Source: Singulisphaera sp. GP187 (GTDB taxonomy: Bacteria > Planctomycetota > GCA-002687715). From it: DNA of 64,000 nt. Shown here piece after piece: positions 34,163 through 42,193 of the stretch. The stretch spans positions 1 to 64,000 of the forward strand of contig CAMDTN010000008.1 in the NCBI GenBank assembly GCA_945907755.1. Reading direction: 5' to 3'. The stretch's first letter is position 1. Each line of letters opens with the position of its first letter. Position numbers and translations under genes: made by a program. Under the pieces are notes generated by a model. That model was not told the origin of the DNA, searched no databases, and was given only the letters and a program-made list of their open reading frames with translations.

Positions 34163-36127
34163 TCACCAGCTCAGCGTGCCACCCGGCAACTGCGCAGCCA
34201 TGTTCAGCAGTGCTGGAGAAGTTGTGTTGGTGCTCAGCGGCAGCGAACCGGTCAGCACCACCCACGGCGAAGGCGCTGTGGGCACTGTGCCATTGGGTTC
34301 CAAAGTGACGAGCGTGATCCACGCGCCATCGGTGAACTGCGGCAATGCCGGGCTCGTTGCACCGGGGCTGGTTGCCGTCAGCGCCGTCAGAAAATCTTGC
34401 CCGGGTGCTGCGTAACCGCTGCTCGTAGTGGCACCGAGAATGCCGCCAGTGCCGGAGCCCGGCCAAGTGGTGGCATCTTCATCCGCTGCAAATCCACTGC
34501 GGAACTTTCCCGTGCTGTAGAGCGCGCCGGTGCTGCTGTTGCGCACCCAACCTTCATACACCCAACCGGCGGGCAGCGCGGGCAACACGAGAGTGGGCGC
34601 ACGCGTCGTGAAATCGACAAACCAAATGCCGTTGCGATCCACTGCCGGCGCGGCCGGCGCCAGCACTGCGGTAGGAGCTGCCAAGATGCACGCGCCTGCC
34701 ACTGCGCTGAAATTTGCGAGCCCAATGCCGCCTTGAGCGCTGAGGCCTGCGACGGTGAGTGTCGCAACGCCCGCAACTGCGTTGCCAGACAACAGCGTGG
34801 CTGCGCTGGGTTGCACGCCGGTAGCTCCAAAGGATGCAGGCAGCGGCCCGCCCTGCGCTTCGACGGTGAGAAACACCAGCACTGCTTGGGTCGGGTCTGG
34901 GAAACCCGAGCCGAGCCCAGTGCTCAAACTGTTCACAGCAAAGTTCGAAGGCGTGCCTAAAAGCGATCCGGTAGCTGGGCAAGTCACCAGCGGGCCAGCG
35001 ACGCGCAAACGGCCGAGCAACGCAGGCTGCAGCGCAGTGGGCAGCATCACCCATAGCGCCAGTTCCCCCGCGCTGGCGCCGCCGAGATCCGCAGGCAAGC
35101 TGCCCGTGAATGCGGCGGAAGTCGCGGAGGCTGCGTTCATCGTCAATTGTGGCAAGGCTGCTGTGGCGATGAGAGGCACATTGGCAGCGGTCTCGCCAGA
35201 TGCATTAACCGCAGTGGTTGGAATGGTTGCGCTCAGCAGGAGCAGCGGGAACGGCGCCATGGAATTGTCCACCGCGGGTTCGACCGTGACCTCTACGGAC
35301 CAAGTGCCAGACGCGAGGTCCAACGCGGGCGTCGTATTCGCCACTGCATTGATGAAATCTTGGCCAGGCACCATGGGACCGATGTTGAGGCTGCCGCGTG
35401 TTGGCGTGCTTTGTGCGTCGTTGTCCGGCCGTACCGCGCTGGTGAATTGCCCGGTGCTGAATGTGTTCGGAGTTGCGCCGCTGTTGCGCACCCAACCTTG
35501 CACGCGCCATGCACCGGTGGGCGTTGGAATGCTGAGGCCTGGCGTGATGATGCCAGCGTCAGTCGATGCGCCATTGATGAACCACACGCCACTTGCGTTG
35601 GTGCTCGCGCCGTTGGTCGGTGTCATCAAAGTCACCACTCCGCTGGCGCTGGTCCAGTCACCAAGTGCCCAATTCACCGCGCCAGTCGCGACGCCCGCCG
35701 CGGTGAGTACGCAGCCCGTGGCATTCATATCTGCCGCCATCAGCACATCGCCGGGGACGCCGTCATTCGCACCTGCAGGTTCCACTGCGATGAAAAAACC
35801 TGTGGCCAGCGTGATGAACGGAAACGAGGTTCCGAGGCCTGTGTTCGCCGGGCCGAAACTGGCACTCGCAGTGGTGCCGTACAGCGTGGCGCCGTCCACG
35901 GAGGTGACGCGCTTGGGGGTAACACTCGCATCCAGCACAAACTGGCCGGTGCTCACGGGCTGTCCGGAGACCAACGCCCAACCTTCGAACATGCGCCCTG
36001 CTGTGTCGATGCTTTCGAATTGCGGCAACGCCAAGTTGAACGCGATGCGCCCGGGGGATTGATCGCCGCCGCACGCGGCGCACAACAAAAGCATGGAACA
36101 GAACGCAATCAGGTGGTGACGCCGCAT
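34163..36127 (-). CDS. Lipoprotein with four RskA-like repeats
   Basis: 654 residues from the ATG at 36127, with GGAGAG upstream. The lipobox is LLCAAC (Cys ~19). The mature protein has four related beta-sandwich repeats of ~150-170 residues. Each begins with a GW-V motif followed by STG-F (FEGWALVSGQPVSTGQF, VQGWVRNSG...STGQF, a weaker LALWVMLP copy, YEGWVRNSS...STGKF) and ends in a VTVEP-like strand (FIAVEPAG, VEVTVEPAV, FLTVEAQGG, LVTLEPNG). This is the shape of the extracytoplasmic domain of anti-sigma-K factor RskA (yE-W...TvEPaGGS). No sigma-binding domain or membrane helix is present, so it is not an anti-sigma factor in the usual sense. Role unknown; probably outer-membrane or surface. 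Confidence 0.7.
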   Translation of the reverse strand: MRRHHLIAFCSMLLLCAACGGDQSPGRIAFNLALPQFESIDTAGRMFEGWALVSGQPVSTGQFVLDASVTPKRVTSVDGATLYGTTASASFGPANTGLGTSFPFITLATGFFIAVEPAGANDGVPGDVLMAADMNATGCVLTAAGVATGAVNWALGDWTSASGVVTLMTPTNGASTNASGVWFINGASTDAGIITPGLSIPTPTGAWRVQGWVRNSGATPNTFSTGQFTSAVRPDNDAQSTPTRGSLNIGPMVPGQDFINAVANTTPALDLASGTWSVEVTVEPAVDNSMAPFPLLLLSATIPTTAVNASGETAANVPLIATAALPQLTMNAASATSAAFTGSLPADLGGASAGELALWVMLPTALQPALLGRLRVAGPLVTCPATGSLLGTPSNFAVNSLSTGLGSGFPDPTQAVLVFLTVEAQGGPLPASFGATGVQPSAATLLSGNAVAGVATLTVAGLSAQGGIGLANFSAVAGACILAAPTAVLAPAAPAVDRNGIWFVDFTTRAPTLVLPALPAGWVYEGWVRNSSTGALYSTGKFRSGFAADEDATTWPGSGTGGILGATTSSGYAAPGQDFLTALTATSPGATSPALPQFTDGAWITLVTLEPNGTVPTAPSPWVVLTGSLPLSTNTTSPALLNMAAQLPGGTLSW

Positions 36128-36216
36128 GGATGAACTCTCCGGGCTCCAAGTCGAGGCGAAGCCCGCGGCCTTGCAGCAACGACGGGATCCTACGATGGGC
36201 TGACAGGCTGCGAAAC

Positions 36217-37761
36217 TCAGCCCTCCGATAACGCGCACAGAGCCCGGGTGAGCGGATGCGCAGAAGCCGCGAGTTGCGCAGCGGCACCACCATCCACGCA
36301 GCGCCCAGCGTCGAGCACCATGTAGCGATCCGCCAGCGCGGCTACCGGGGCGGGGTCATGCAGCACCAGCACCGCCGCCATCCCCCGCCGCTGTCTTTCA
36401 GCCGCTACAAGTCGGAACAACGCTGCTGATGCCAGAGGATCTAACGCGGCGACAGGCTCGTCGGCCAACAACAAATCGGGTTCGGTGATCAGCGCGCGCG
36501 CCAATCCCAAACGCTGCCTCTGCCCCGCGCTGAGCTGCCCTGGCAATGTTTCAAGGCCAATCGTTGGCAGGCCCACTAGTTCCAACATCCGTTCCGCAGC
36601 GTCCAGCGCCGCAGAGCGCGTGCCGCCACACAAAGACAGCCGTGCATCCAGCAGTGTTTGCAACACAGGCACACGCGGGTTGAGACTGCCCAACGGGTCT
36701 TGGAACACGCGGCGCACACGCCGCAGATGTTCGCGCTCTGTAGCGGCGCTTGCGCCGTGCGCGCTCGATATCGGATTCCGCGCGGCACCTGTTTCCCACT
36801 CGGATTCGCGCCAACGCAGCGAGCCTGTTGTTGGCGGAACCATTCCAGCCAGCACCGACAGCAATGTGGTTTTTCCGGCGCCAGATGGCCCAAGCACTGC
36901 GATGATCTCGCCTTCTGCGACCGTGAGATTGCAATCCTGCAATGCGTGGCGTGCGCCGAAGTGCACGCTCACATGCTGCAACTGCGCCAGCGCTGTTTGC
37001 GTGGCGCGCGCCACTGAATGGCGCGGCCCTGCAAACCACTCGTGCGGTGGCGCCTGTTCCACCACGCGTCCAGCGCTCAAGAACTGAACGCTGCCACCGA
37101 GTCTGCGCGCAAAGGCCGCATCATGAGTGGCCACCAACAGCGCGAGACCATCAGCCATGAGTTCGCGCAGTAGCGTTGCGAGCGCGGCAGCACTCCTGCG
37201 ATCCAACGCACTGGTGGGTTCGTCCAACATCAACAAGCGCGGCTGCGTTGCAAGCGTGGCCGCAATTTGCACGCGTTGCGCCATGCCCACCGACAGTTCG
37301 TGGGTGCGCAACCGATGCGTGCTCGCGTCCAAACCTAGGCGCGCCAACAAATCTGCGGCGCGTTGCGGTTGCGCCGATGCGTCCAACATTTCCCGCACCG
37401 CATGCAGCGCGCTTTGCGCTGGGTCCAGCCCACTGCCCGGGTCTTGCGGCAGGAACGCCATGCCACGGCCTCGCAGCGCGGCAGCAGCGATTGGCAACAC
37501 TTGTGTGTGCCCATCGACGCAGAAGACTGCACGCCCTTGCACCACCCAGCGCGCCGCGGGTCGCACCGCGCGCTCCCATCCGGGCAACAGTCCCGCCAGC
37601 GCTAACAGCAGCGTGGTCTTGCCTGCACCCGATTCGCCCAGCAGCGCGCAGCACTCGCCGGGCGCGAGGCTCATGGTCACACCAGTCACGATTTCTCGCG
37701 GCGCGCGCGCTTCGCGGCGCAGGGCCACGCCGAAGTCTGTTAGTTGCAGCAGTGCGCTCAT
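36217..37761 (-). CDS. Fused dual ABC ATPase of an oligopeptide-type transporter (minus operon)
   Basis: 514 residues from the ATG at 37761, which overlaps the stop of the permease gene (ATGA). Two ABC ATPase domains are fused in DppD-DppF order. Domain 1 (~1-255): Walker A GESGAGKTTL, Q-loop PQDPGSGLDP, Walker B LLMLDEPTSALD; its signature is LSVGM rather than LSGGQ. Domain 2 (~265-510): GPSGAGKTTL, FQDPLGSLNP, LSAGQRQRL, LLLADEPVAALD and a switch His in VLHD. Energises uptake of peptides or similar solutes with the permeases and binding protein upstream. It is the last gene of a four-gene operon. The altered signature may make one site weakly hydrolytic. Confidence 0.9.
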   Translation of the reverse strand: MSALLQLTDFGVALRREARAPREIVTGVTMSLAPGECCALLGESGAGKTTLLLALAGLLPGWERAVRPAARWVVQGRAVFCVDGHTQVLPIAAAALRGRGMAFLPQDPGSGLDPAQSALHAVREMLDASAQPQRAADLLARLGLDASTHRLRTHELSVGMAQRVQIAATLATQPRLLMLDEPTSALDRRSAAALATLLRELMADGLALLVATHDAAFARRLGGSVQFLSAGRVVEQAPPHEWFAGPRHSVARATQTALAQLQHVSVHFGARHALQDCNLTVAEGEIIAVLGPSGAGKTTLLSVLAGMVPPTTGSLRWRESEWETGAARNPISSAHGASAATEREHLRRVRRVFQDPLGSLNPRVPVLQTLLDARLSLCGGTRSAALDAAERMLELVGLPTIGLETLPGQLSAGQRQRLGLARALITEPDLLLADEPVAALDPLASAALFRLVAAERQRRGMAAVLVLHDPAPVAALADRYMVLDAGRCVDGGAAAQLAASAHPLTRALCALSEG

Positions 37762-38798
37762 GAGCGCTCCTCGGCGGCAGCGCGCCGCAACAGCGTGCCC
37801 GTGTGCAGCGTTAGTGCCGTGACGCCAGTGATCAGCACGCAAGGCAGCAACAGCAGCCGCGTCCACTGCGGCAACAACGCGCGCCCTTGTTGCAGCATTT
37901 CACCCAGTGATGGCAACGGCGCAGGCACGCCAAACCCCAAGAACGACAACGAGCTTTCCACCAAGATCACCGCCGCCACACCGAAGGCGAAGTTCACTGC
38001 CATGGGTGCCAGCAAGTGCGGCAGCAATTCGCGCCGCAGCAACATCCACAAAGAGAGTCCATCGGCGCGGGCGGCGGCCATCCAAGGGCGGCCCAGCAGC
38101 CGCGCCGTTTCCCCACGCATCAAGCGATAAACCCCGGCCACGCGAAATAAAACCAACAGCAGCAGCAGCCATCCAATCGACGGCAGCGCCATCCCTTGCA
38201 GCAGCAACACCACCAACAGCACGGGGAACGCGCTCAATGCCTGCGCTGCGAGTGTGAGCACCATGTCTAACCAGCCTCGGGCCACAGCCGCAGCCACGCC
38301 TGCGAAGGCTCCCAACAGCAACGCGCAAGTTGCAGCGGCCAAAGCCAGCCCGACGCTGTCACGCAATCCGTGCAACAAGCGCGCCGCCACATCGCGCCCA
38401 ATGTGATCGGTGCCGAGTGGGTGGACGGCACTGCACGAAGCCAGTGGGCCAGCGTTGGAATCGATGCTGCGTGGACTGAACGCGATGGGCGCACGCAGCA
38501 ACACATGCGCGCCGTCCAGCGCCAACACATTGTGCGCTGGGGCCAAGATTGCGAGCACACATGCCAGCAGCGCCACTGTCATCACCGCGCGCATGCGGCA
38601 ACGCGCGTGCAGCATCCATCCGATGATTAGCAATGCCAGCGCCGCAACATCCCATGCAGTGGTTGCTTGCCAAGCAGGCGACAACGCAGCGCTGCCTGAA
38701 GCCAACAACGGCAGTGTGTTGCACAGCAACGGTGCGCAGGCTGCAGGTGTCAGCAGCAACAGCATCCAACGGCAAGCGCGGCGCAGTGATGTGTTCAC
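37758..38798 (-). CDS. DppC-like permease (minus operon)
   Basis: 346 residues from the GTG at 38798, which overlaps the stop of the DppB-like gene (GTGA); the open frame upstream of it is a shadow of that gene. N-terminal helices are followed by HPLGTDHIGRDVAARLLHGL, the DppC/OppC hallmark (LGTD..GRD...), six membrane helices, and the EAA-type cytoplasmic loop (AARADGLSLWMLLRRELLPH) that contacts the ATPase, then VESSLSFLGFGVPAPLPSLG near the C-terminus. It is somewhat longer than a usual DppC (~300 aa) because of extra hydrophobic N-terminal sequence. Confidence 0.9.
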   Translation of the reverse strand: MNTSLRRACRWMLLLLTPAACAPLLCNTLPLLASGSAALSPAWQATTAWDVAALALLIIGWMLHARCRMRAVMTVALLACVLAILAPAHNVLALDGAHVLLRAPIAFSPRSIDSNAGPLASCSAVHPLGTDHIGRDVAARLLHGLRDSVGLALAAATCALLLGAFAGVAAAVARGWLDMVLTLAAQALSAFPVLLVVLLLQGMALPSIGWLLLLLVLFRVAGVYRLMRGETARLLGRPWMAAARADGLSLWMLLRRELLPHLLAPMAVNFAFGVAAVILVESSLSFLGFGVPAPLPSLGEMLQQGRALLPQWTRLLLLPCVLITGVTALTLHTGTLLRRAAAEERS

Positions 38799-40366
38799 GA
38801 GCGCCTCCCGTAGGTGGCGCGGCGCGGGTCTAACCACGCTGCAACGAGGTCCGCCAGCAACCATCCGAGCAGTGCGAGTGCGCTGCCTAAAGCGACGCAA
38901 GCCATCGCCAAGGCAACATCGCCATTGCTGGCGGCAACCCACGAGACTTCGCCCATGCCTTGCAGGCCGAAGATGTGTTCGACCACGACAGAGCCACCCA
39001 CCAACACGGGCAGCGCTGCGCCCAACAATGTGACCACCGGGCTTAGCGCGTGGCGCAACAGATGCCGCGTCAGAATGCGCCGTTCTGGCACGCCGCGCCC
39101 GCGCAGCGCCAACACCCACGGTTCGCGTTGCAAGTCTTGCAACGCTGCGTGCAGATGTGTCGCCAGCACAAGTGCCCCACCTAGTCCGAGGACGATGACG
39201 GGGGCCACTTGAATCGTGCCGTCATTGCCGCGGCTAACGAGCAACAGCAGCGTGCCTAGGACAACTTCTGGAGTGCTTGCGGCCAGTGCAGCCAGCAATG
39301 CCAAGCTGCGCCGCATGATGGCGCTGCGCGTGTTGCTCCACAGAATGCCGAGCGGCACGGCCAGCAACAGCATGAACAGCAGCGCGGATGCGCCGAGTCG
39401 CAGCGTTGCAGGCAAATGCTGCGCCAACACGCTGCTGACGGGTTGGCGGTATTCCAGAGATTCACCGAGGTCACCAGCCGAAGCCGCTGCACACCAGCGC
39501 CAGAAACGGGTGTGAGTGATGTAACGGGTTGCAGCAGTGAATGCGCTGGGTTTGGTGAAGCCCGCGCGTTCGCGCCGCCACCAGCGTTGGAGGCGCGCCT
39601 CCAGCGTTTGCACCGCCACACTATGTTCTCCTTCGCGCGCCGCGGCTTGAGTGTCCAACGCGAGGCCACTGATGTGCGCGATGCAGTCCCAAGCGGCAAG
39701 GCGCGAGGCGAAGGGCGCCGTCGCTTGGCGCGCCATCAGGCTTTCCAATGCGAGGCCACCAAGCGCCAGCACGCGTTCAGTTTCTCGGCGCAAGATTTCG
39801 CTTTGAACGGTTGGGTTCATCGACGCAGCAGTCACCGCGTCCATGAACGCCGCAACCGAAGCGTCCACGCCAGCGCTGGCCCAAGCCTGCGACAGTTTTG
39901 AATCGGCATTACCGGCGGCGGCCGTGTAGATGCGTGCGACGAAACTATCCCACTGCGCCCCAAACGCAGCGTCCTCCGCTGCCCAGCGCGCATTCGGCGG
40001 CGCTGCGTGGCGCGCCCATCTTTCGACCAACACCGATCCGTTCAGCACTGCGAGAGCCCCGTAGTGTTCCACGCGTGGCCAAGCTGCCATGTCCGCGCGA
40101 GCAGCAGCTATCGCCGTGGCCGCGGTGCGCTCGGGGCACGGCTCACTTGTGTTCCACAGCAACGGTAAGTGCAGCCCCAGAGATTCGCGCACCATCTCGC
40201 GTTCTTCCGGCGTGTAAGTGCGCCGCGCAGTGACCATGGGCGCATCCGCCGCAATTGGCCCATCTGGCAACAGCGTGGACAACGCCGCAAAGGCCAGCAG
40301 CAGCACCAGCACAAAAACGAAGCTGGCTGTCAACAAGCGCAGCAGCACCGCGCGCGCGAAGCTCAT
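38795..40366 (-). CDS. DppB-like permease with large periplasmic insertion (minus operon)
   Basis: 523 residues, against ~310-340 for the family. The N-terminus has the first helix (FVFVLVLLLAFAALSTLLPDG) and an ESLGLHLPLLWN motif equal to the family LGLD.P. An inserted stretch of ~190 residues (~75-265) follows, rich in Ala and charged helices and without membrane segments. The normal sequence resumes at FWRWCAAASAGDLGESL and runs through five helices and the EAA loop (ALRGRGVPERRILTRHLLRH) to IFGLQGMGEV. The insertion should lie in the first periplasmic loop, facing the binding protein. The start overlaps the stop of the binding-protein gene. Confidence 0.88.
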   Translation of the reverse strand: MSFARAVLLRLLTASFVFVLVLLLAFAALSTLLPDGPIAADAPMVTARRTYTPEEREMVRESLGLHLPLLWNTSEPCPERTAATAIAAARADMAAWPRVEHYGALAVLNGSVLVERWARHAAPPNARWAAEDAAFGAQWDSFVARIYTAAAGNADSKLSQAWASAGVDASVAAFMDAVTAASMNPTVQSEILRRETERVLALGGLALESLMARQATAPFASRLAAWDCIAHISGLALDTQAAAREGEHSVAVQTLEARLQRWWRRERAGFTKPSAFTAATRYITHTRFWRWCAAASAGDLGESLEYRQPVSSVLAQHLPATLRLGASALLFMLLLAVPLGILWSNTRSAIMRRSLALLAALAASTPEVVLGTLLLLVSRGNDGTIQVAPVIVLGLGGALVLATHLHAALQDLQREPWVLALRGRGVPERRILTRHLLRHALSPVVTLLGAALPVLVGGSVVVEHIFGLQGMGEVSWVAASNGDVALAMACVALGSALALLGWLLADLVAAWLDPRRATYGRRS

Positions 40367-42141
40367 GGAGGTGGTGCGCGTTCGAAGGCTTCACGCAGCA
40401 CGAAATCGCGATACCAGATGCCGAGGTCGTGCACTTTCACATTGGCGAAGCGGCGGCTCACCGCCACGCACGAAGCGGAGGTGTACAAGAACGCGCAAGG
40501 TTGCAGTGCTGCGAGGCGTCGGTGCAACGCGCGGCGCGCTTCGCTGCGTTCGCTGCGCTCGGGGGCGGTGCGTGCGCGGTCCAACAGAGCATCCACTTCG
40601 CTATCCACCAACCCGCTCAGATTCGCGGCGGGCGTGCTTGCGAAGCGCGAATGAAAGTCTGCGGTGAAATCGTATTCCACTGGCGGTCGCAACGAATTCA
40701 AGAACAGCGCCGCTTCGTGACGCTTGGCTTGCACTTCAGTCACCAGCGTGCCGAAGGGCACCTTGCGCAGCACCACTTCGACACCGATGGATCGCGCGGC
40801 TTCTTGGAAACGCAGCGCGGGTGCCTCAGCCCAAGCCACACCCTGAGGCAGCAGCAGTTGCAATGTCGCCTTCACGCCTTTGCGCTCCAACCAACCGTCG
40901 GCATTGGCAACGAAACCTGCGGCTTCCAGTTGCTTGCGCGCGAGCGGCGGATCGAAGGCCGGAACCGGAACTGTGGCGTCGTAGTCCGCATCGCCGCGCC
41001 ATGCTGGGCCGCTCACTGGCCGCGCACGCTCGCCGTGAAGGCTGCGGCACAATTCCTCGCGCGGGAACAGCAGTGACAATGCCTGACGCACCGCCACATC
41101 CCCCAGGAGCGCATGAGGCTTCGAAGAATCCTGCGTGTCGCGCAGGTTCCACAACACGATGGATTGATTGGGCAGGAAATACCAAGTGAGCCAGCACTGT
41201 TCGCGCAAGCGAGCGTCGGCCTCCATGCTGGCGAAGTTTTCGTGGCGCACGGTGTCCACGTGGATGCTGCCGTCGCGCAAGCCAGCAGCGCGCACTTCTT
41301 CTGGTTGGAAACGAAACTCCACACGCTCCAAATATGCCGGGCCCGTGGGGTGCATGCGCTCGCGCCATTCTGGGCGCAGTTCAAACACCAAGTGCGCAGG
41401 CGTCCAATCAGCGACGCTGTAAGGCCCGAACCCCGCGTGGCGCTGCTGCATGTTCAACGCAGCGCGGTCTGCGGGCAGCGTATGTGCCGGTGCCACCGTG
41501 AACTGCATGCCGAAATGAATGGGCGCAAGTTCGTGGTCTTCGCTGAACTCCACACTGAAGCGTTGCGCATCGAGCGCGGTCACGGCAACCACGCCATCCA
41601 ATTGTGCGCGGCGTGCATCTGCGCGCACTTCGGGGTCGCGGATGGCGGCAAAACTTGCCGCGTAGTCTGCGGATGTCACCGGCACACCGTCGTCCCACGC
41701 AAGGCCTGCTTTCAGCGTGAAGATCCAAGTGCGCGGCGCCGCAGCGCGCACAGGCATGGCCGCAGCGGCACAGGGGCTGACGCTGAGCACGCCATCAACG
41801 CGGTCGGGCTCTTCCATGAGCAGATAGGGCACCAAGAAGAACTTGAACCATGCGCGGTCTTCTTCACTGGACCAAAGCAGGTTGTTCAGCGTGGTCGGCG
41901 AACGCCCGCGCCCAACCACCAAGGTGCCGCCCACCCACTCCTTGCGGAAAGGCAGCTTGCGCAGGTCGTGCCAGCGACCGATGTCTGGGTTGTCGATTTC
42001 GGCAGCAGGCGCGGCAGCAGGCACTGCGGATGGTGCGCTCGTTGATGGCGATGCATCAGCGCCACACGCACCAAACGAGCACAGGCAGGCGCAGAACAGC
42101 ACCAAGAAACCAAACCGAAGCGAATCTGTTGCGGCCAGCAT
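40363..42141 (-). CDS. Family-5 solute-binding lipoprotein (minus operon)
   Basis: 592 residues. A signal peptide ends in a lipobox (CSFGAC, Cys ~26). The mature protein has the SBP family-5 (DppA/OppA) layout: TTLNNLLWSSEEDRAWFKFF (start of lobe I), WIFTLKAGLAWDDGVPVTSA (the W-F-L-r-l-r..v-ws-DG-P-vta signature), DVAVRQALSLLFPREELCRS and a C-terminal FHSRFASTPAANLSG. It captures peptides or other solutes for the DppB/DppC/ATPase genes that follow with 4-nt overlaps. It is divergent from a second binding protein, with only 52 bp between the two start codons. The ligand cannot be inferred. Confidence 0.9.
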   Translation of the reverse strand: MLAATDSLRFGFLVLFCACLCSFGACGADASPSTSAPSAVPAAAPAAEIDNPDIGRWHDLRKLPFRKEWVGGTLVVGRGRSPTTLNNLLWSSEEDRAWFKFFLVPYLLMEEPDRVDGVLSVSPCAAAAMPVRAAAPRTWIFTLKAGLAWDDGVPVTSADYAASFAAIRDPEVRADARRAQLDGVVAVTALDAQRFSVEFSEDHELAPIHFGMQFTVAPAHTLPADRAALNMQQRHAGFGPYSVADWTPAHLVFELRPEWRERMHPTGPAYLERVEFRFQPEEVRAAGLRDGSIHVDTVRHENFASMEADARLREQCWLTWYFLPNQSIVLWNLRDTQDSSKPHALLGDVAVRQALSLLFPREELCRSLHGERARPVSGPAWRGDADYDATVPVPAFDPPLARKQLEAAGFVANADGWLERKGVKATLQLLLPQGVAWAEAPALRFQEAARSIGVEVVLRKVPFGTLVTEVQAKRHEAALFLNSLRPPVEYDFTADFHSRFASTPAANLSGLVDSEVDALLDRARTAPERSERSEARRALHRRLAALQPCAFLYTSASCVAVSRRFANVKVHDLGIWYRDFVLREAFERAPPP

Positions 42142-42193
42142 GTTCGTGCGGGCACGAGTTTATCAGCCGCGCGGTACCATCGCGGCACACACC
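42142..42193. promoter_or_regulatory. 52-bp divergent control region between two ABC transporter operons
   Basis: Separates start codons of two opposing operons. It contains a perfect 14-nt palindrome TCGTGCGGGCACGA (42144-42157), two bases from the minus-strand start codon, and CCGCG...CGCGG arms (42167-42171, 42181-42185). The space is too small for two full promoters plus leaders, suggesting shared or overlapping promoters, leaderless messages, or starts inside the annotated genes. Confidence 0.5.

Noticed and set aside
34163-36127. Reading the RskA-like lipoprotein as a true anti-sigma factor
   Set aside because: It has a lipobox and no sigma-binding or membrane segment, and there is no sigma factor gene next to it.
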